Source: JADLGH01 sp964586675 (lineage in GTDB: Bacteria > Desulfobacterota_D > UBA1144 > Nemesobacterales > UBA2774). From it: a stretch of 64,000 bases of DNA. How positions within the stretch are numbered: the first letter of the stretch is position 1; every line of letters begins with the position of its first letter. Shown here piece by piece: positions 44,012 through 52,038 of this stretch. The notes beneath the pieces are model-generated. The model did no database searches. It had not been told where the DNA came from and was given only the letters and a program-made list of their open reading frames with translations. The translations under genes and the position numbers were made by a program. The DNA lies in the NCBI GenBank assembly GCA_964586675.1, contig CAZPHQ010000016.1, positions 3,336 through 67,335 on the forward strand, in the 5' to 3' direction.

Positions 44012-44756
44012 AACATGGCTCAGGATTTTCATATTTTTGTCGGTCTTTATATTCGTCGCCGGCGCGGCGCTCGAAGCCTATTCCCGCGGTGGAAGGGGAG
44101 GGGGAGGGGGCAGAGGCGGCGGAGGCAGGATGAGTGGAGGCGGCGGCAACAGGGGAGGGGGCGGCAACAGGAACATAAGCCGCTCGGGCCCTGCGCGCTC
44201 CGGCTCCATGAGATCCAGCGATTTCAGCCGCGGCTCGTCGCGGTCGTCCGGACAGGCGAGTCAGACCCGGAGGCAGTCGGGCACGGCGCGCCAGGCCAGC
44301 GGGGCGGACCGCTCCCAGGCCCGCCAGAGGGCCGACGACTTCAAGGCGAATAACCCGGACAAGGCCAAGGAGATCCAGGACAGGCGCGCGGATAACGCAG
44401 GCGACTTTCAGCAGGACCGCCAGGACTGGAAGGACCAGAACCGCGAGGACTGGCAGCAGTACGGGAGGAACGCCCGCGAAGACCGGCAGGATTATTACAA
44501 TAACAACTACGATCGCTACGAGTATAACGACGACTGGGAATGGGGCGACAACGTCGAGTATCCGTTCGCGGCAGCGACGGCCATAGCCGTCGGTACGGCT
44601 CTGACGGTGTCGGCCTTCAACTCGCTCACGTGCACGCCGACTATAGTCTCCGTCGGTGGGGTCAGCTATTACCAGTGCGGCCCCAACTGGTATAATCAGG
44701 CGTATCAGAACGGCGACGTGGTCTATATGTCGGTCGCCGCTCCGGCGGGTTATTGA
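43998..44756 (+). CDS. Arg/Gly-rich secreted protein
   Basis: 252 residues. A hydrophobic N-terminus (IFIFLSVFIFVAGAALEAYS) acts as a signal or anchor. It is followed by a low-complexity segment of RGG and GGG units (about 29-60), a Ser/Arg-rich part, a charged Asp/Arg/Gln helical segment (about 105-165, with repeated DRQD/DRRAD), a Tyr/Asn-rich stretch, and a hydrophobic region (FAAATAIAVGTALTVSAFNS). It ends with a conserved-looking TPTIVSVGGVSYYQCGPNWYNQAYQNGDVVYMSVAAP. Such proteins recur beside DUF1254 and DUF2092 genes, but their role is unknown. Overlap with DUF2092 suggests coupled translation. Confidence 0.75.
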   Translation: MTYNKTWLRIFIFLSVFIFVAGAALEAYSRGGRGGGGGRGGGGRMSGGGGNRGGGGNRNISRSGPARSGSMRSSDFSRGSSRSSGQASQTRRQSGTARQASGADRSQARQRADDFKANNPDKAKEIQDRRADNAGDFQQDRQDWKDQNREDWQQYGRNAREDRQDYYNNNYDRYEYNDDWEWGDNVEYPFAAATAIAVGTALTVSAFNSLTCTPTIVSVGGVSYYQCGPNWYNQAYQNGDVVYMSVAAPAGY

Positions 44757-44848
44757 GAACGAGGCGCGGGGCGGAGGGGCAAGGCGTCCCGCGCTGAATA
44801 AAAGTGCGGCGTTAAGACGTGAAATATCGAACCACACTTGAGAGCTGT

Positions 44849-45247
44849 ATGCGCTACCTGCCCGTCATCCTTCTGACGGCGCTCGCACTCTCGCAGATAT
44901 ATCTCGCGAGGACAGTGTCGCTGAGCCCGTGGGCCGGGGGAGGGTTCGGGATGTTCTCGACGCCCGACGCCCCGCGGAACAGGGCGGTGCGCGCCTATGT
45001 GCTCACGCCGGGCGTCCGGCGCGAGGTGAAGATACCCGATCACCTCTCGGATGCGGCCCTCCGCGCCGGCGCCATGCCGACGGATGCGAGGCTCACGGCC
45101 CTAGCCCGCGGGATCGCCGAAATACCGACGCCGGAAGCGGTCACGCCCAAGGCAGTGGTGATAGAGGTCTGGAGGGCGGCCTACGAGCCGCTGTCGCTCG
45201 CGCCTTCGCCGAGGATAGTGAAGTCGCTGGAGGTCCTGATTGACTGA
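44849..45247 (+). CDS. Small membrane-anchored protein paired with the next gene
   Basis: 132 residues from ATG 44849 (a GTG at 44819 is also in frame). One N-terminal hydrophobic segment (MRYLPVILLTALALSQIYLA), then WAGGGFGMFSTPDAPRNRAVRAYVLTPGVRREVKIPDHLSD, a soluble domain predicted outside the cytoplasm. The 3' end overlaps the next membrane-protein gene by 8 bases, so they probably work together. I do not recognise a named family. Confidence 0.65.
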   Translation: MRYLPVILLTALALSQIYLARTVSLSPWAGGGFGMFSTPDAPRNRAVRAYVLTPGVRREVKIPDHLSDAALRAGAMPTDARLTALARGIAEIPTPEAVTPKAVVIEVWRAAYEPLSLAPSPRIVKSLEVLID

Positions 45248-46136
45248 CGCCGCGGCGCGCGTGAGAGCCGGCTTACGGCGCGGGGTGGACGCGATAACGG
45301 GCATGAGCGCCTTCGACCTCGCGTTAAGACTCACGCTCGTGAACCTTCTCCTCCGGCCGGTGGGGAGCTGGGCCGTCCGTCCGTTCACCGTCGCGCTAGC
45401 CGCGCTCGGTCTTCTCGCGCCCGGCCTGTTTCGCGCGCCGTTTCTGTGGCTCGGGCTTACCATTCTCACGGGCCTCCGAGTCGTCCTCGACTGGCCTCTC
45501 CCGGACAACCACGCGTATCTCCTCTTCTACTGGTGCCTTGCCGTAACTATTTCTCTCGTCATGGGCGATCCGGGGAGGCTCCTCGCGATAAACGCGCGGC
45601 TCCTGATAGGGCTCGTGTTCGCGTTCTCCGTCCTCTGGAAGCTGGTGCTTTCTCCCGACTTCATGAACGGCACGTTCTTTACGGTGACGCTGCTCTCGGA
45701 CGCGAGGTTCGAAGGGTTCGCGCGCGTCGCCGGGGGACTTTCGGAGGAAGGGTACGAAGCGCTGAGGGAGTTCATACGCGGAACAGGGGACGCATACGGC
45801 GCTCCCGAAATCCCCCCGAGGCTCCTGGCGCTCTCCACTTTCCTCACCTACTGGACCATAGCGATAGAAGCCGCCGTCGCGGTCTTATTCTTCCTGCCCC
45901 TAAGGCTCGCAATCTCGGGACTCAGGGACTATCTCCTCATACTGTTCTGCCTGACGACGTACGGCGTCGCGAACGTGGACGGCTTCGGGTGGCTCCTCCT
46001 GGCGATGGGAGTCGCGCAGGCGTGGGCGGGGGAGGGGAGGGGGAAAAAAGAAAAGAACCGTGTGCGGCTTTTCTACGTCGCCGCGTTCCTCCTCATAATC
46101 TTCTACGGCTACTACACCTTCTCGCGTCTCCTGTAA
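45240..46136 (+). CDS. Multi-spanning membrane protein (HTTM-like)
   Basis: 298 residues with about seven or eight hydrophobic segments, among them ALRLTLVNLLLRPVGSWAVRP, AYLLFYWCLAVTISLVMGDP, LLIGLVFAFSVLWKLVLSPDFMNGTFF, and LLIFCLTTYGVANVDGFGWLLLAMGVAQ. The pattern loosely resembles HTTM/DoxX-like membrane proteins related to vitamin-K carboxylase, but catalytic residues cannot be assigned. TTG start at 45240, coupled to the upstream small gene. It converges on the BNR-repeat gene with only 7 bases between their ends. Confidence 0.65.
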   Translation: MTDAAARVRAGLRRGVDAITGMSAFDLALRLTLVNLLLRPVGSWAVRPFTVALAALGLLAPGLFRAPFLWLGLTILTGLRVVLDWPLPDNHAYLLFYWCLAVTISLVMGDPGRLLAINARLLIGLVFAFSVLWKLVLSPDFMNGTFFTVTLLSDARFEGFARVAGGLSEEGYEALREFIRGTGDAYGAPEIPPRLLALSTFLTYWTIAIEAAVAVLFFLPLRLAISGLRDYLLILFCLTTYGVANVDGFGWLLLAMGVAQAWAGEGRGKKEKNRVRLFYVAAFLLIIFYGYYTFSRLL

Positions 46137-46143
46137 CTGCCCG

Positions 46144-47409
46144 CTATGCACCCGGCTCTACGTACTGTACGATCGTCTTTATCGACGGGAAATGCTCCTC
46201 GTGCCATACGACGACGAACCTGCCGTCTGGCGCTACGGTGACGTCGGGCATGAACGATTTTATCGCCTTCGAGACCACTACGGGCTCGCCGAAAGTCTTC
46301 CCGCCGTCAGGCGAAAATCTCATCATTATATTACGCCTCACCGCGGTCGAATCTTCCCACACCACCGCTATCTGTCCCTTTCCGTTAACGGCCATGCCGG
46401 GCTGGTCGGGCACCGAGCCCTCCGCGGAATCGATCTTCAGCGGAGCGGGCATCGCTACAGTCTCCGACCTGGAGAACAGAATCTCGGGCACACCGCTCGT
46501 CCCTTCCGTGTACCAAATTACATAGACCTCGCCGTCGCCCCCTATCGCGACCTCGCCGCCCCTGTGCGGGCACGATTCCAGCTTCCATCCGTCGCCGTGG
46601 ACGAGCGCTTCCTCGAACTTCCCGCCGGCACCCAGCGCGAGCATCATGTCGCGTACGTTGTCGGGCGTGACGTCCCTCCAGAGAACGGCCTCCTTTCCGT
46701 CACCCGCAGCGACGTCCACCCTGCAGCAGACGCAGGTTTCGCCGCCGAGCTTCACGGCTTCGCCGACAGACGTTCCCTTATTTGATATGGACGTGAGGTA
46801 AGTCCCGGGCTTGTCCCATCCCTCGCGGCTGTCTATCCACGCGACGAGCACGTCGCCCGATTCGTCGACGGCCATGCCCTCGAACGTGTGGGAGATGTCC
46901 CTGTCCTCGTTGACCACGACGCCGGCGTCGAAAGTGGCGCCGCCGTCGAGCGACTTCGAGAGTCTCAAATCGTTCGCGAAGAGGACGCCCTCGGGTTTCT
47001 CCCTGGCCGACGACCATGAGACGTAGACCTCGCCCCCGGGACCGGCCGCGATGCCCGGCGACTGGTGGAGCGAGTCTACCGGGAGCCCCTCGGGGTTAAC
47101 TCGTACCGGCGTTTCCCCGCCCGTCACGGGCTTTATCACGTAAAGATTATTCGAGCCGTGGTCTTCGGCGATCCATCCGACGAACACGCTGCCCGAGCCG
47201 TCGACGGCGACCGATGGGCCGGAGACGTGCACCTCGTGACCGTGGCCCGCGTGGGGTATCTCGATCCTCTCGCCGAGCGTAAACACGTTCGCCTGGTTTC
47301 CGGGCGCTTTCGCTTCTCCGCCGGTTTTTGAAAAGTGGTTCAGATAAATCACGGCACCGACGACAATGACGAGGGCCGCGACGAGGATCATGGGGTTCTT
47401 CATTTTCAT
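46144..47409 (-). CDS. BNR/sialidase-like beta-propeller protein with His and Cys motifs
   Basis: 421 residues with one N-terminal membrane segment (NPMILVAALVIVVGAVIYL), so probably anchored and periplasmic. It contains repeated Asp-box-like units (SKSLDGGATFDAG, RFSPDGGKTFGEP) and repeated GPSVAVDGSGSVFVGW-type blades, typical of a six-bladed sialidase-like propeller. Sialidase activity is not supported: no Arg triad is evident. Instead there is a His cluster PHAGHGHEVH (H53, H56, H58, H61) and a GGETCVCCRVD motif, both suggesting metal binding. It lies 66 bases downstream of the TonB receptor gene on the same strand, probably one operon. Confidence 0.75.
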   Translation of the reverse strand: MKMKNPMILVAALVIVVGAVIYLNHFSKTGGEAKAPGNQANVFTLGERIEIPHAGHGHEVHVSGPSVAVDGSGSVFVGWIAEDHGSNNLYVIKPVTGGETPVRVNPEGLPVDSLHQSPGIAAGPGGEVYVSWSSAREKPEGVLFANDLRLSKSLDGGATFDAGVVVNEDRDISHTFEGMAVDESGDVLVAWIDSREGWDKPGTYLTSISNKGTSVGEAVKLGGETCVCCRVDVAAGDGKEAVLWRDVTPDNVRDMMLALGAGGKFEEALVHGDGWKLESCPHRGGEVAIGGDGEVYVIWYTEGTSGVPEILFSRSETVAMPAPLKIDSAEGSVPDQPGMAVNGKGQIAVVWEDSTAVRRNIMMRFSPDGGKTFGEPVVVSKAIKSFMPDVTVAPDGRFVVVWHEEHFPSIKTIVQYVEPGA

Positions 47410-47475
47410 TTCCGTTCTCCAGTGAATGACGGCCGCCCCCTTTCGGGGAAACGGCCGCCGGCCGATTGATAATTA

Positions 47476-49758
47476 TCACATATTATCCTGATTGAACGCG
47501 TAGTTCCTGTTCTTTTGGTCGAACGCTTCGCTCACGGTATTCCGGTTGAGAGCGTTGCCCATGGCGACGCCCTCGGGCGTTCCGCCCTTGTGCCACGTCC
47601 ACTGTATGCCGCCGTAAAACGCCCTGCCGTCGCCCGGATAAAAATATCTCTCGTCCGAGCTGTCGACGACTACAGAGGATACGTAGTTCTTGTCGAAGAG
47701 ATTAGTCACCTCGGCGAAGAACATCACGCCTGCGGGGAACTGCCAGCCGACTTCGAGATTGAATATCGTGTACGATCCCGCCCTCGCTGTGTTCTCGCTG
47801 TTGACGAAGTAGCTTTCGAAGACGCTCTCTATGCTCGGCGCGACCCATACGCCGACAGGGGTGTCGTACCTGAGCTGGCTCACAAAGAAGTGGGGCGGCG
47901 CTCCGGGGAGATCGTTGTCGCCGAACACCGGGTCGTCGATGAAGACGAAGTACGAGTAGGTGTACGCCGTTATAGACCTCAGGGTATCGCCGGGCGCGAA
48001 GGGGTCTCTCCAGGCCATGTTCTTCAGCAGCATGATGTCGGCTCCGGCCTCGACCCCGAAATGCCGCGTCCTGTCGATGTTCTGGTATCTCGGTATCGTG
48101 AACGGGGCGTCAGGGAAGGGCTGAACGTTCACATTCTGTATCTCGTCCCATATCTCGTAGTCGTAAACGGAGATGTCCCACTTGACCCTGTCCCACAGCA
48201 TGCCTCGCGTGCCGAGCTCGAACTGGAGGGCCTTCTGCGCCTTGAGGTCGCCGAGGCCGCCGTCGAGATTTCCGGGCGAGGTGAGCTCGATCATTATGGG
48301 CGGCTCGTAGTTGGTCGAGACGTTGCCGAAGAACTGTACCGTCGGGGTCGTCTGCCATATGAAGCCGAGCTTGGGGGTTACGGAGAAGAAGTCCGTATTG
48401 CCCGAGGCGTCGTCTTCGTATATGAGGAACTTGTCGTCGACAGACCTGTAGGCGTACTGCACGCGCGCGCCTCCGAGAATCGAAAACTGCGGCGCGACGA
48501 AGAGCTGGTCCTCGACGTAATATGCGAGGAGGAGGGAATTATTGTTCTGGTCTTTCGTTTTCTCACCCCTCCGTCCTTCGTTGTTAGCCCAGTTGAGGTC
48601 CTGCTGATACGTATAAAAGAACTGGGCGCCCATGACGAGGTTGTTCAGCATCCCGCCGATGTTCGTGTTGTAGAGGTACCTGACCTCGGCCCCGACGTTG
48701 AAAGTGTCGTTGTCGATGACGGCGAAGCTGAGCGGGTGGTCCATGTTCTGAATGTTGAACTGGGTCAGAAACTCGATGGCCTGGTCCGTCGCTATAGGCG
48801 TTCTCACGCTGAAGGCAAGCCTGTAGTAGTCGTAGAACCGGCCCTCGTCGAAAAGGACGCTGCTCGGGTTCGCCTGCCTCGGGTTGTCCTTGAATTCCTG
48901 GAAGGTGAGCGATCCCGGGAGCTTCTCTTCGTTCCGGACGTAGGTTACGTCGAGCCTGTATGACGTGCCGCCGTCGGTTTCGTATCCGAAGCTGCCGTAT
49001 GCCCTTCTCCTCGACTGCCTTGCGTGCTTTCTGAACGGGTCGAGTATTTCCGTGTCGCTGAGGCCAGTGTAAAAGTCGAAAGGCCCGTAGACCTGCCCCG
49101 TGCCGAGGTAGTTCTTGAAGTAGCCGAAAGAGCCGACCTGGCTCCTGGCCTCGAGGATACCCGCGTCGTAGCCCGTTTTCGTCACGAAGTTTATGGCCCC
49201 GCCGAGGGTATTGCCGCCGAACCTGAGCGAGTTTGCGCCCTTGAACACCTCTATATGCTTCAGTGTCAGGGGCTCTATCGACTCGAAGTCGCTGAAGCCG
49301 TCGGCGTTTCCGTAGACGAACCCGTCCATGAGGAGGGTTACGCCGCGGAGGTGGAAGTTGTTCCTGAGACCTGAGCCGCGGATTATGAGCTGCGACTCGT
49401 CGCCGAACCTCGGCCTCACGAGAACGCCGGGGACGTAATTGAGGACGTCTTTCAGCGTCGTGGCCCTCGACTCCTCTATCTGCCTTTCGTTGACGAACCC
49501 TATGCCCCCGGGCGTCGAGTCGATTATCTGCTTCTCGGCTTCCTCCTGGGAAAGCCTTCTGTCCGGAACGGAGAGGTCGAGAGGCTTGTCTTCTACGACG
49601 ACCGTTTCCAGGGTGTGCTGAGTTTCTTCCGTCGCGCCATTCTGGGCTAGCTCGCCGGACTTGATTTCCTGCTCATTTCGTTCGCTCTCCCGCTCCTGCC
49701 CGTATGCCTGAAGCGCAGCCGGTGCGAAGAAGAGAAGCGCGATTAAAAAAGTTCGCAT
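47476..49758 (-). CDS. TonB-dependent outer-membrane receptor
   Basis: 760 residues. Signal peptide (FLIALLFFAPAALQAYG), then a TonB-box-like LETVVVED, the plug domain (about 85-200: ATTLKDVLNYVPGVLVRPRFGDESQLIIRGSGLRNNFHLRGVTLLMDGF...GANSLRFGGNTLGGAINFVTKTG), and a long barrel with many aromatic strands. The plug is of the type often annotated as iron-siderophore or copper receptors. An Asn-rich tail of about 40 residues follows the last barrel-like strand (YGGIQWTWHKGG), which is unusual. It imports a bound substrate across the outer membrane using TonB; the substrate may be a metal complex, judging from its neighbours. Confidence 0.9.
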   Translation of the reverse strand: MRTFLIALLFFAPAALQAYGQERESERNEQEIKSGELAQNGATEETQHTLETVVVEDKPLDLSVPDRRLSQEEAEKQIIDSTPGGIGFVNERQIEESRATTLKDVLNYVPGVLVRPRFGDESQLIIRGSGLRNNFHLRGVTLLMDGFVYGNADGFSDFESIEPLTLKHIEVFKGANSLRFGGNTLGGAINFVTKTGYDAGILEARSQVGSFGYFKNYLGTGQVYGPFDFYTGLSDTEILDPFRKHARQSRRRAYGSFGYETDGGTSYRLDVTYVRNEEKLPGSLTFQEFKDNPRQANPSSVLFDEGRFYDYYRLAFSVRTPIATDQAIEFLTQFNIQNMDHPLSFAVIDNDTFNVGAEVRYLYNTNIGGMLNNLVMGAQFFYTYQQDLNWANNEGRRGEKTKDQNNNSLLLAYYVEDQLFVAPQFSILGGARVQYAYRSVDDKFLIYEDDASGNTDFFSVTPKLGFIWQTTPTVQFFGNVSTNYEPPIMIELTSPGNLDGGLGDLKAQKALQFELGTRGMLWDRVKWDISVYDYEIWDEIQNVNVQPFPDAPFTIPRYQNIDRTRHFGVEAGADIMLLKNMAWRDPFAPGDTLRSITAYTYSYFVFIDDPVFGDNDLPGAPPHFFVSQLRYDTPVGVWVAPSIESVFESYFVNSENTARAGSYTIFNLEVGWQFPAGVMFFAEVTNLFDKNYVSSVVVDSSDERYFYPGDGRAFYGGIQWTWHKGGTPEGVAMGNALNRNTVSEAFDQKNRNYAFNQDNM

Positions 49759-49994
49759 AATTCTCCTCCAGAGTATGTATGGTCCACGGGCGCGGGGCCG
49801 CTCCTGTATACTAGCGCCGCATGGAAGCGCGGCTGGCCGTTAGGATGGGCGCTAAGGCGCGTGGAGGAAAGTCTTTAACTCCCTCCATTGTCCCTCGGGC
49901 GCATAGAAACCCCCGGGGAGCACCTCTCTATAAGCGCCATACAGCCCCGGCCGGACAGACCGGACCCGTGGTCTTGCATATGTAAAATGAAATT
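49759..49994 (-). promoter_or_regulatory. Leader region of the TonB receptor gene
   Basis: GGAGGAG lies directly before the ATG on the minus strand. Farther up, GGAGG...AGT and ACT...CCTCC (49863-49886) form an interrupted inverted repeat. I looked for a cobalamin-riboswitch B12 box and did not find one. Promoter not defined. Confidence 0.35.
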
Positions 49995-50396
49995 TCAGGA
50001 AACTGCGGAGGAAAAAGGCGGAGCGCGGGTGGAGATCTTCGTGGATACGTTTTTTACGTATGCCGTCTCTTTAAAGAGCGGCATATAAATCACGAGCTCT
50101 TCCCTTACGGGGGAGCTGAATCTTTCTTCTTTCGTGAAGTGCTGACGTTTAAGGTCGCACGAGTAGCAGACGCAGTGCTTCTCGCTCCCTTCCTTGCCAG
50201 AGTTCTGGAGAAAGTGCGATATGACGTTGACAGTGGGTTCTGTTTGATGCGAGGGGCAGTGCTCGACCGAGTACGCGAGCTCGTGCTGAACGAGTACGGG
50301 CGGGATGTAGCTCAGAATGGAGTACGACGTGAAGCTTACCGCGAAAACCACGGTGAGGATTATTACTGATGTGCGTTTCAAGAGTCCGTATAGCAT
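49995..50396 (-). CDS. Small membrane protein with Cys/His motif, possibly DUF2946-like
   Basis: 133 residues from ATG 50396. One N-terminal hydrophobic segment (SVIILTVVFAVSFTSYSILSYIPPVL), then a predicted exterior part with VEHCPSHQTEP and KHCVCYSCDLKRQHF, spacing that recalls small DUF2946-like, copper-related periplasmic proteins; the match is weak. It lies upstream of the TonB receptor on the same strand, with 236 bases between. No good ribosome-binding site is visible, so both the start and the gene itself are less certain than its neighbours. Confidence 0.5.
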   Translation of the reverse strand: MLYGLLKRTSVIILTVVFAVSFTSYSILSYIPPVLVQHELAYSVEHCPSHQTEPTVNVISHFLQNSGKEGSEKHCVCYSCDLKRQHFTKEERFSSPVREELVIYMPLFKETAYVKNVSTKISTRAPPFSSAVS

Positions 50397-50539
50397 GCGC
50401 GTTTGCCCGAAACCCGGAAAATGCGGGAAGTTAATAAAACCGAATTTGAAAGATATGTCAAAAAGGGTTTCTCCGCGCGTGAAAAAAACGGCCGCGCCCG
50501 TTCCGCCATGTATAATAATTGTGACCGGGGCCTGAATAT

Positions 50540-51898
50540 ATGGATAGTATGAAAAACGGGAAGCCGCGTCTTTCTGTGCTCGTCGTCGACGACGAGGCCA
50601 ACATTCGAAGGACACTGGCCGTTTGTCTCGAAACGAGGGGGCACAAGGTTACGGCCGTCCCCGACGCCGCCGGAGCGCTCGCCGAAACGGGCAGGCGGAG
50701 CTTCGATCTCATCTTTTTAGACCTCAGGCTCGGGACCGAATCGGGGCTCGACCTCATCCCGGTGCTCGCCGGCGCTTCGCCCCGCTCGAAGGTCGTCATA
50801 CTCACCGCTTACGCATCTGTGGACACGGCTGTCGAGGCGATGAAGCGAGGGGCCTCGGATTACATGACGAAGCCGTTCACTCCCGCCCAGGTCGATCTCG
50901 TCACGGAGCGCGTCTCGGCTGTTAAGGACATGGAGCGGAAGATCGCTTCGCTCGAAGAGGACCTAGGGAGGCTCTATCCCGAGTTCACATTCTCGTCTTC
51001 ACATCCTGCCGTCGTCCGCGCGCTCGAGCTCGCCAGGAAGGCCGCGCCGTCCGGGGCGGCGATTCTGCTGAGAGGACCGAGCGGCACGGGCAAGACTGTC
51101 CTCGCCCGCGCGATACACGGCTGGAGCGGGAGGAAGGGGAGGCCGTTCGGCGTCGTCTCGTGCCCGTCGCTCAGCCACGGGCTTCTCGAGAGCGAGCTCT
51201 TCGGGCACGTGCGCGGGGCGTACACGGGGGCAGTCTCCGACAGCCCCGGCAGGATAGCGGCGTCCGAAGGCGGGACGCTCTTCCTCGACGAGATAGGGGA
51301 CCTCCCGCTAGAGATACAGCCGAAGCTCCTCCGGTTTCTCCAGGAAAGGGAATACGAGCCAGTCGGCGATACGCGGACGAGGAAGGCGAACGTCCGTATC
51401 ATAGCCGCCACGGGGGCGGACCTCGAAGCCGCCATCAAGGAAGGGCGCTTCAGGGAAGACCTTTTCTACAGGCTAAACGTTATAGAGATAAAGCTCCCGC
51501 CGCTGTCCGAGCGTCCGGACGACGTCGCCGGGCTCGCCGAGGGTATGCTCTCTTTCTTCGCCGCGCAGAACCACAAGACATTCACAGGGTTCACGCCCAG
51601 GGCGCTCGCCGCGCTCAGGTCGTACCAGTGGCCGGGGAACATGAGGGAGCTACGGAATGTCGTCGAAAGGGCCGCGATACTCTCCGCGGAAGGGGAGGTC
51701 GGAGAGGAATACATGCCGGGAGGTCTCCCGGCCGGGCAGCCTGAAGCGGCCGTCGGCGACCCGCTGCCACTCGCCGTCATCGAGGAAAACCACATACGCG
51801 CCGTCATGGCGTCGACGAAATCCCTCCAGGACGCCGCCCGCATCCTCGGCATAGACCAGGCGACGCTCTGGCGGAAGCGCAAGCATTACGGCATATAG
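50540..51898 (+). CDS. NtrC-family sigma-54 response regulator next to the Kdp locus
   Basis: 452 residues. Receiver domain (about 10-125) with acidic pocket D17-D18, phosphoacceptor D61 (LIFLDLRLG) and Lys in MTKPF. AAA+ domain with Walker A GPSGTGKT, sigma-54 contact loop GAYTGA, and FLDEIGDLPLEIQPKLLRFLQE. C-terminal Fis-type helix-turn-helix (SLQDAARILGIDQATLWRKRKHYGI). The order matches NtrC/AtoC regulators. In E. coli, KdpE is an OmpR-type regulator working with sigma-70; this locus has an NtrC type instead, and a sigma-54 promoter sits right after the gene. The partner kinase is the next gene. A second start at 50549 is possible. Confidence 0.93.
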   Translation: MDSMKNGKPRLSVLVVDDEANIRRTLAVCLETRGHKVTAVPDAAGALAETGRRSFDLIFLDLRLGTESGLDLIPVLAGASPRSKVVILTAYASVDTAVEAMKRGASDYMTKPFTPAQVDLVTERVSAVKDMERKIASLEEDLGRLYPEFTFSSSHPAVVRALELARKAAPSGAAILLRGPSGTGKTVLARAIHGWSGRKGRPFGVVSCPSLSHGLLESELFGHVRGAYTGAVSDSPGRIAASEGGTLFLDEIGDLPLEIQPKLLRFLQEREYEPVGDTRTRKANVRIIAATGADLEAAIKEGRFREDLFYRLNVIEIKLPPLSERPDDVAGLAEGMLSFFAAQNHKTFTGFTPRALAALRSYQWPGNMRELRNVVERAAILSAEGEVGEEYMPGGLPAGQPEAAVGDPLPLAVIEENHIRAVMASTKSLQDAARILGIDQATLWRKRKHYGI

Positions 51899-51914
51899 AC
51901 CGCCGCGTGGCATT

Positions 51915-51950
51915 TTGCAACGCGCAACCCGCGAACCTTGCAATATGCAA
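51915..51950 (+). promoter_or_regulatory. Two enhancer-like palindromes upstream of the sigma-54 promoter
   Basis: TTGCAACGCGCAA (51915-51927) and TTGCAATATGCAA (51938-51950) share the form TTGCA-N3-(C/T)GCAA, and their centres are 23 bases apart. Relative to the predicted start at 52031 they sit near -110 and -87, the usual place for NtrC-type activator dimers. The natural ligand would be the response regulator encoded just upstream. Confidence 0.55.
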
Positions 51951-52004
51951 TGCTTTCTTCTGCATATTCTCCTGTAAACATTGAATAATTCCTCCTGACG
52001 CAAC

Positions 52005-52020
52005 TGGCACGTAGTATGCA
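52005..52020 (+). promoter_or_regulatory. Sigma-54 (-24/-12) promoter for the kinase-kdp operon
   Basis: TGGCACG-TAGT-ATGCA fits the consensus TGGCACG-N4-TTGCA with one mismatch and has the exact GG-N10-GC spacing (GG 52006-52007, GC 52018-52019). Predicted start is near 52031, only about 8 bases before the kinase ATG at 52039. Confidence 0.7.
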
Positions 52021-52038
52021 CCATATATACCGGTGTAC

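Noticed and set aside
46144..47409. True sialidase
   Set aside because: Only propeller and Asp-box-like repeats are seen; no arginine triad or catalytic Tyr/Glu pattern could be assigned.
47515..48963. 482-residue plus-strand frame opposite the TonB receptor
   Set aside because: Shadow of the receptor reading frame, made only of common codon complements.
49759..49994. Cobalamin riboswitch before the TonB receptor
   Set aside because: Neither the B12 box nor the conserved core sequence is present in the leader.
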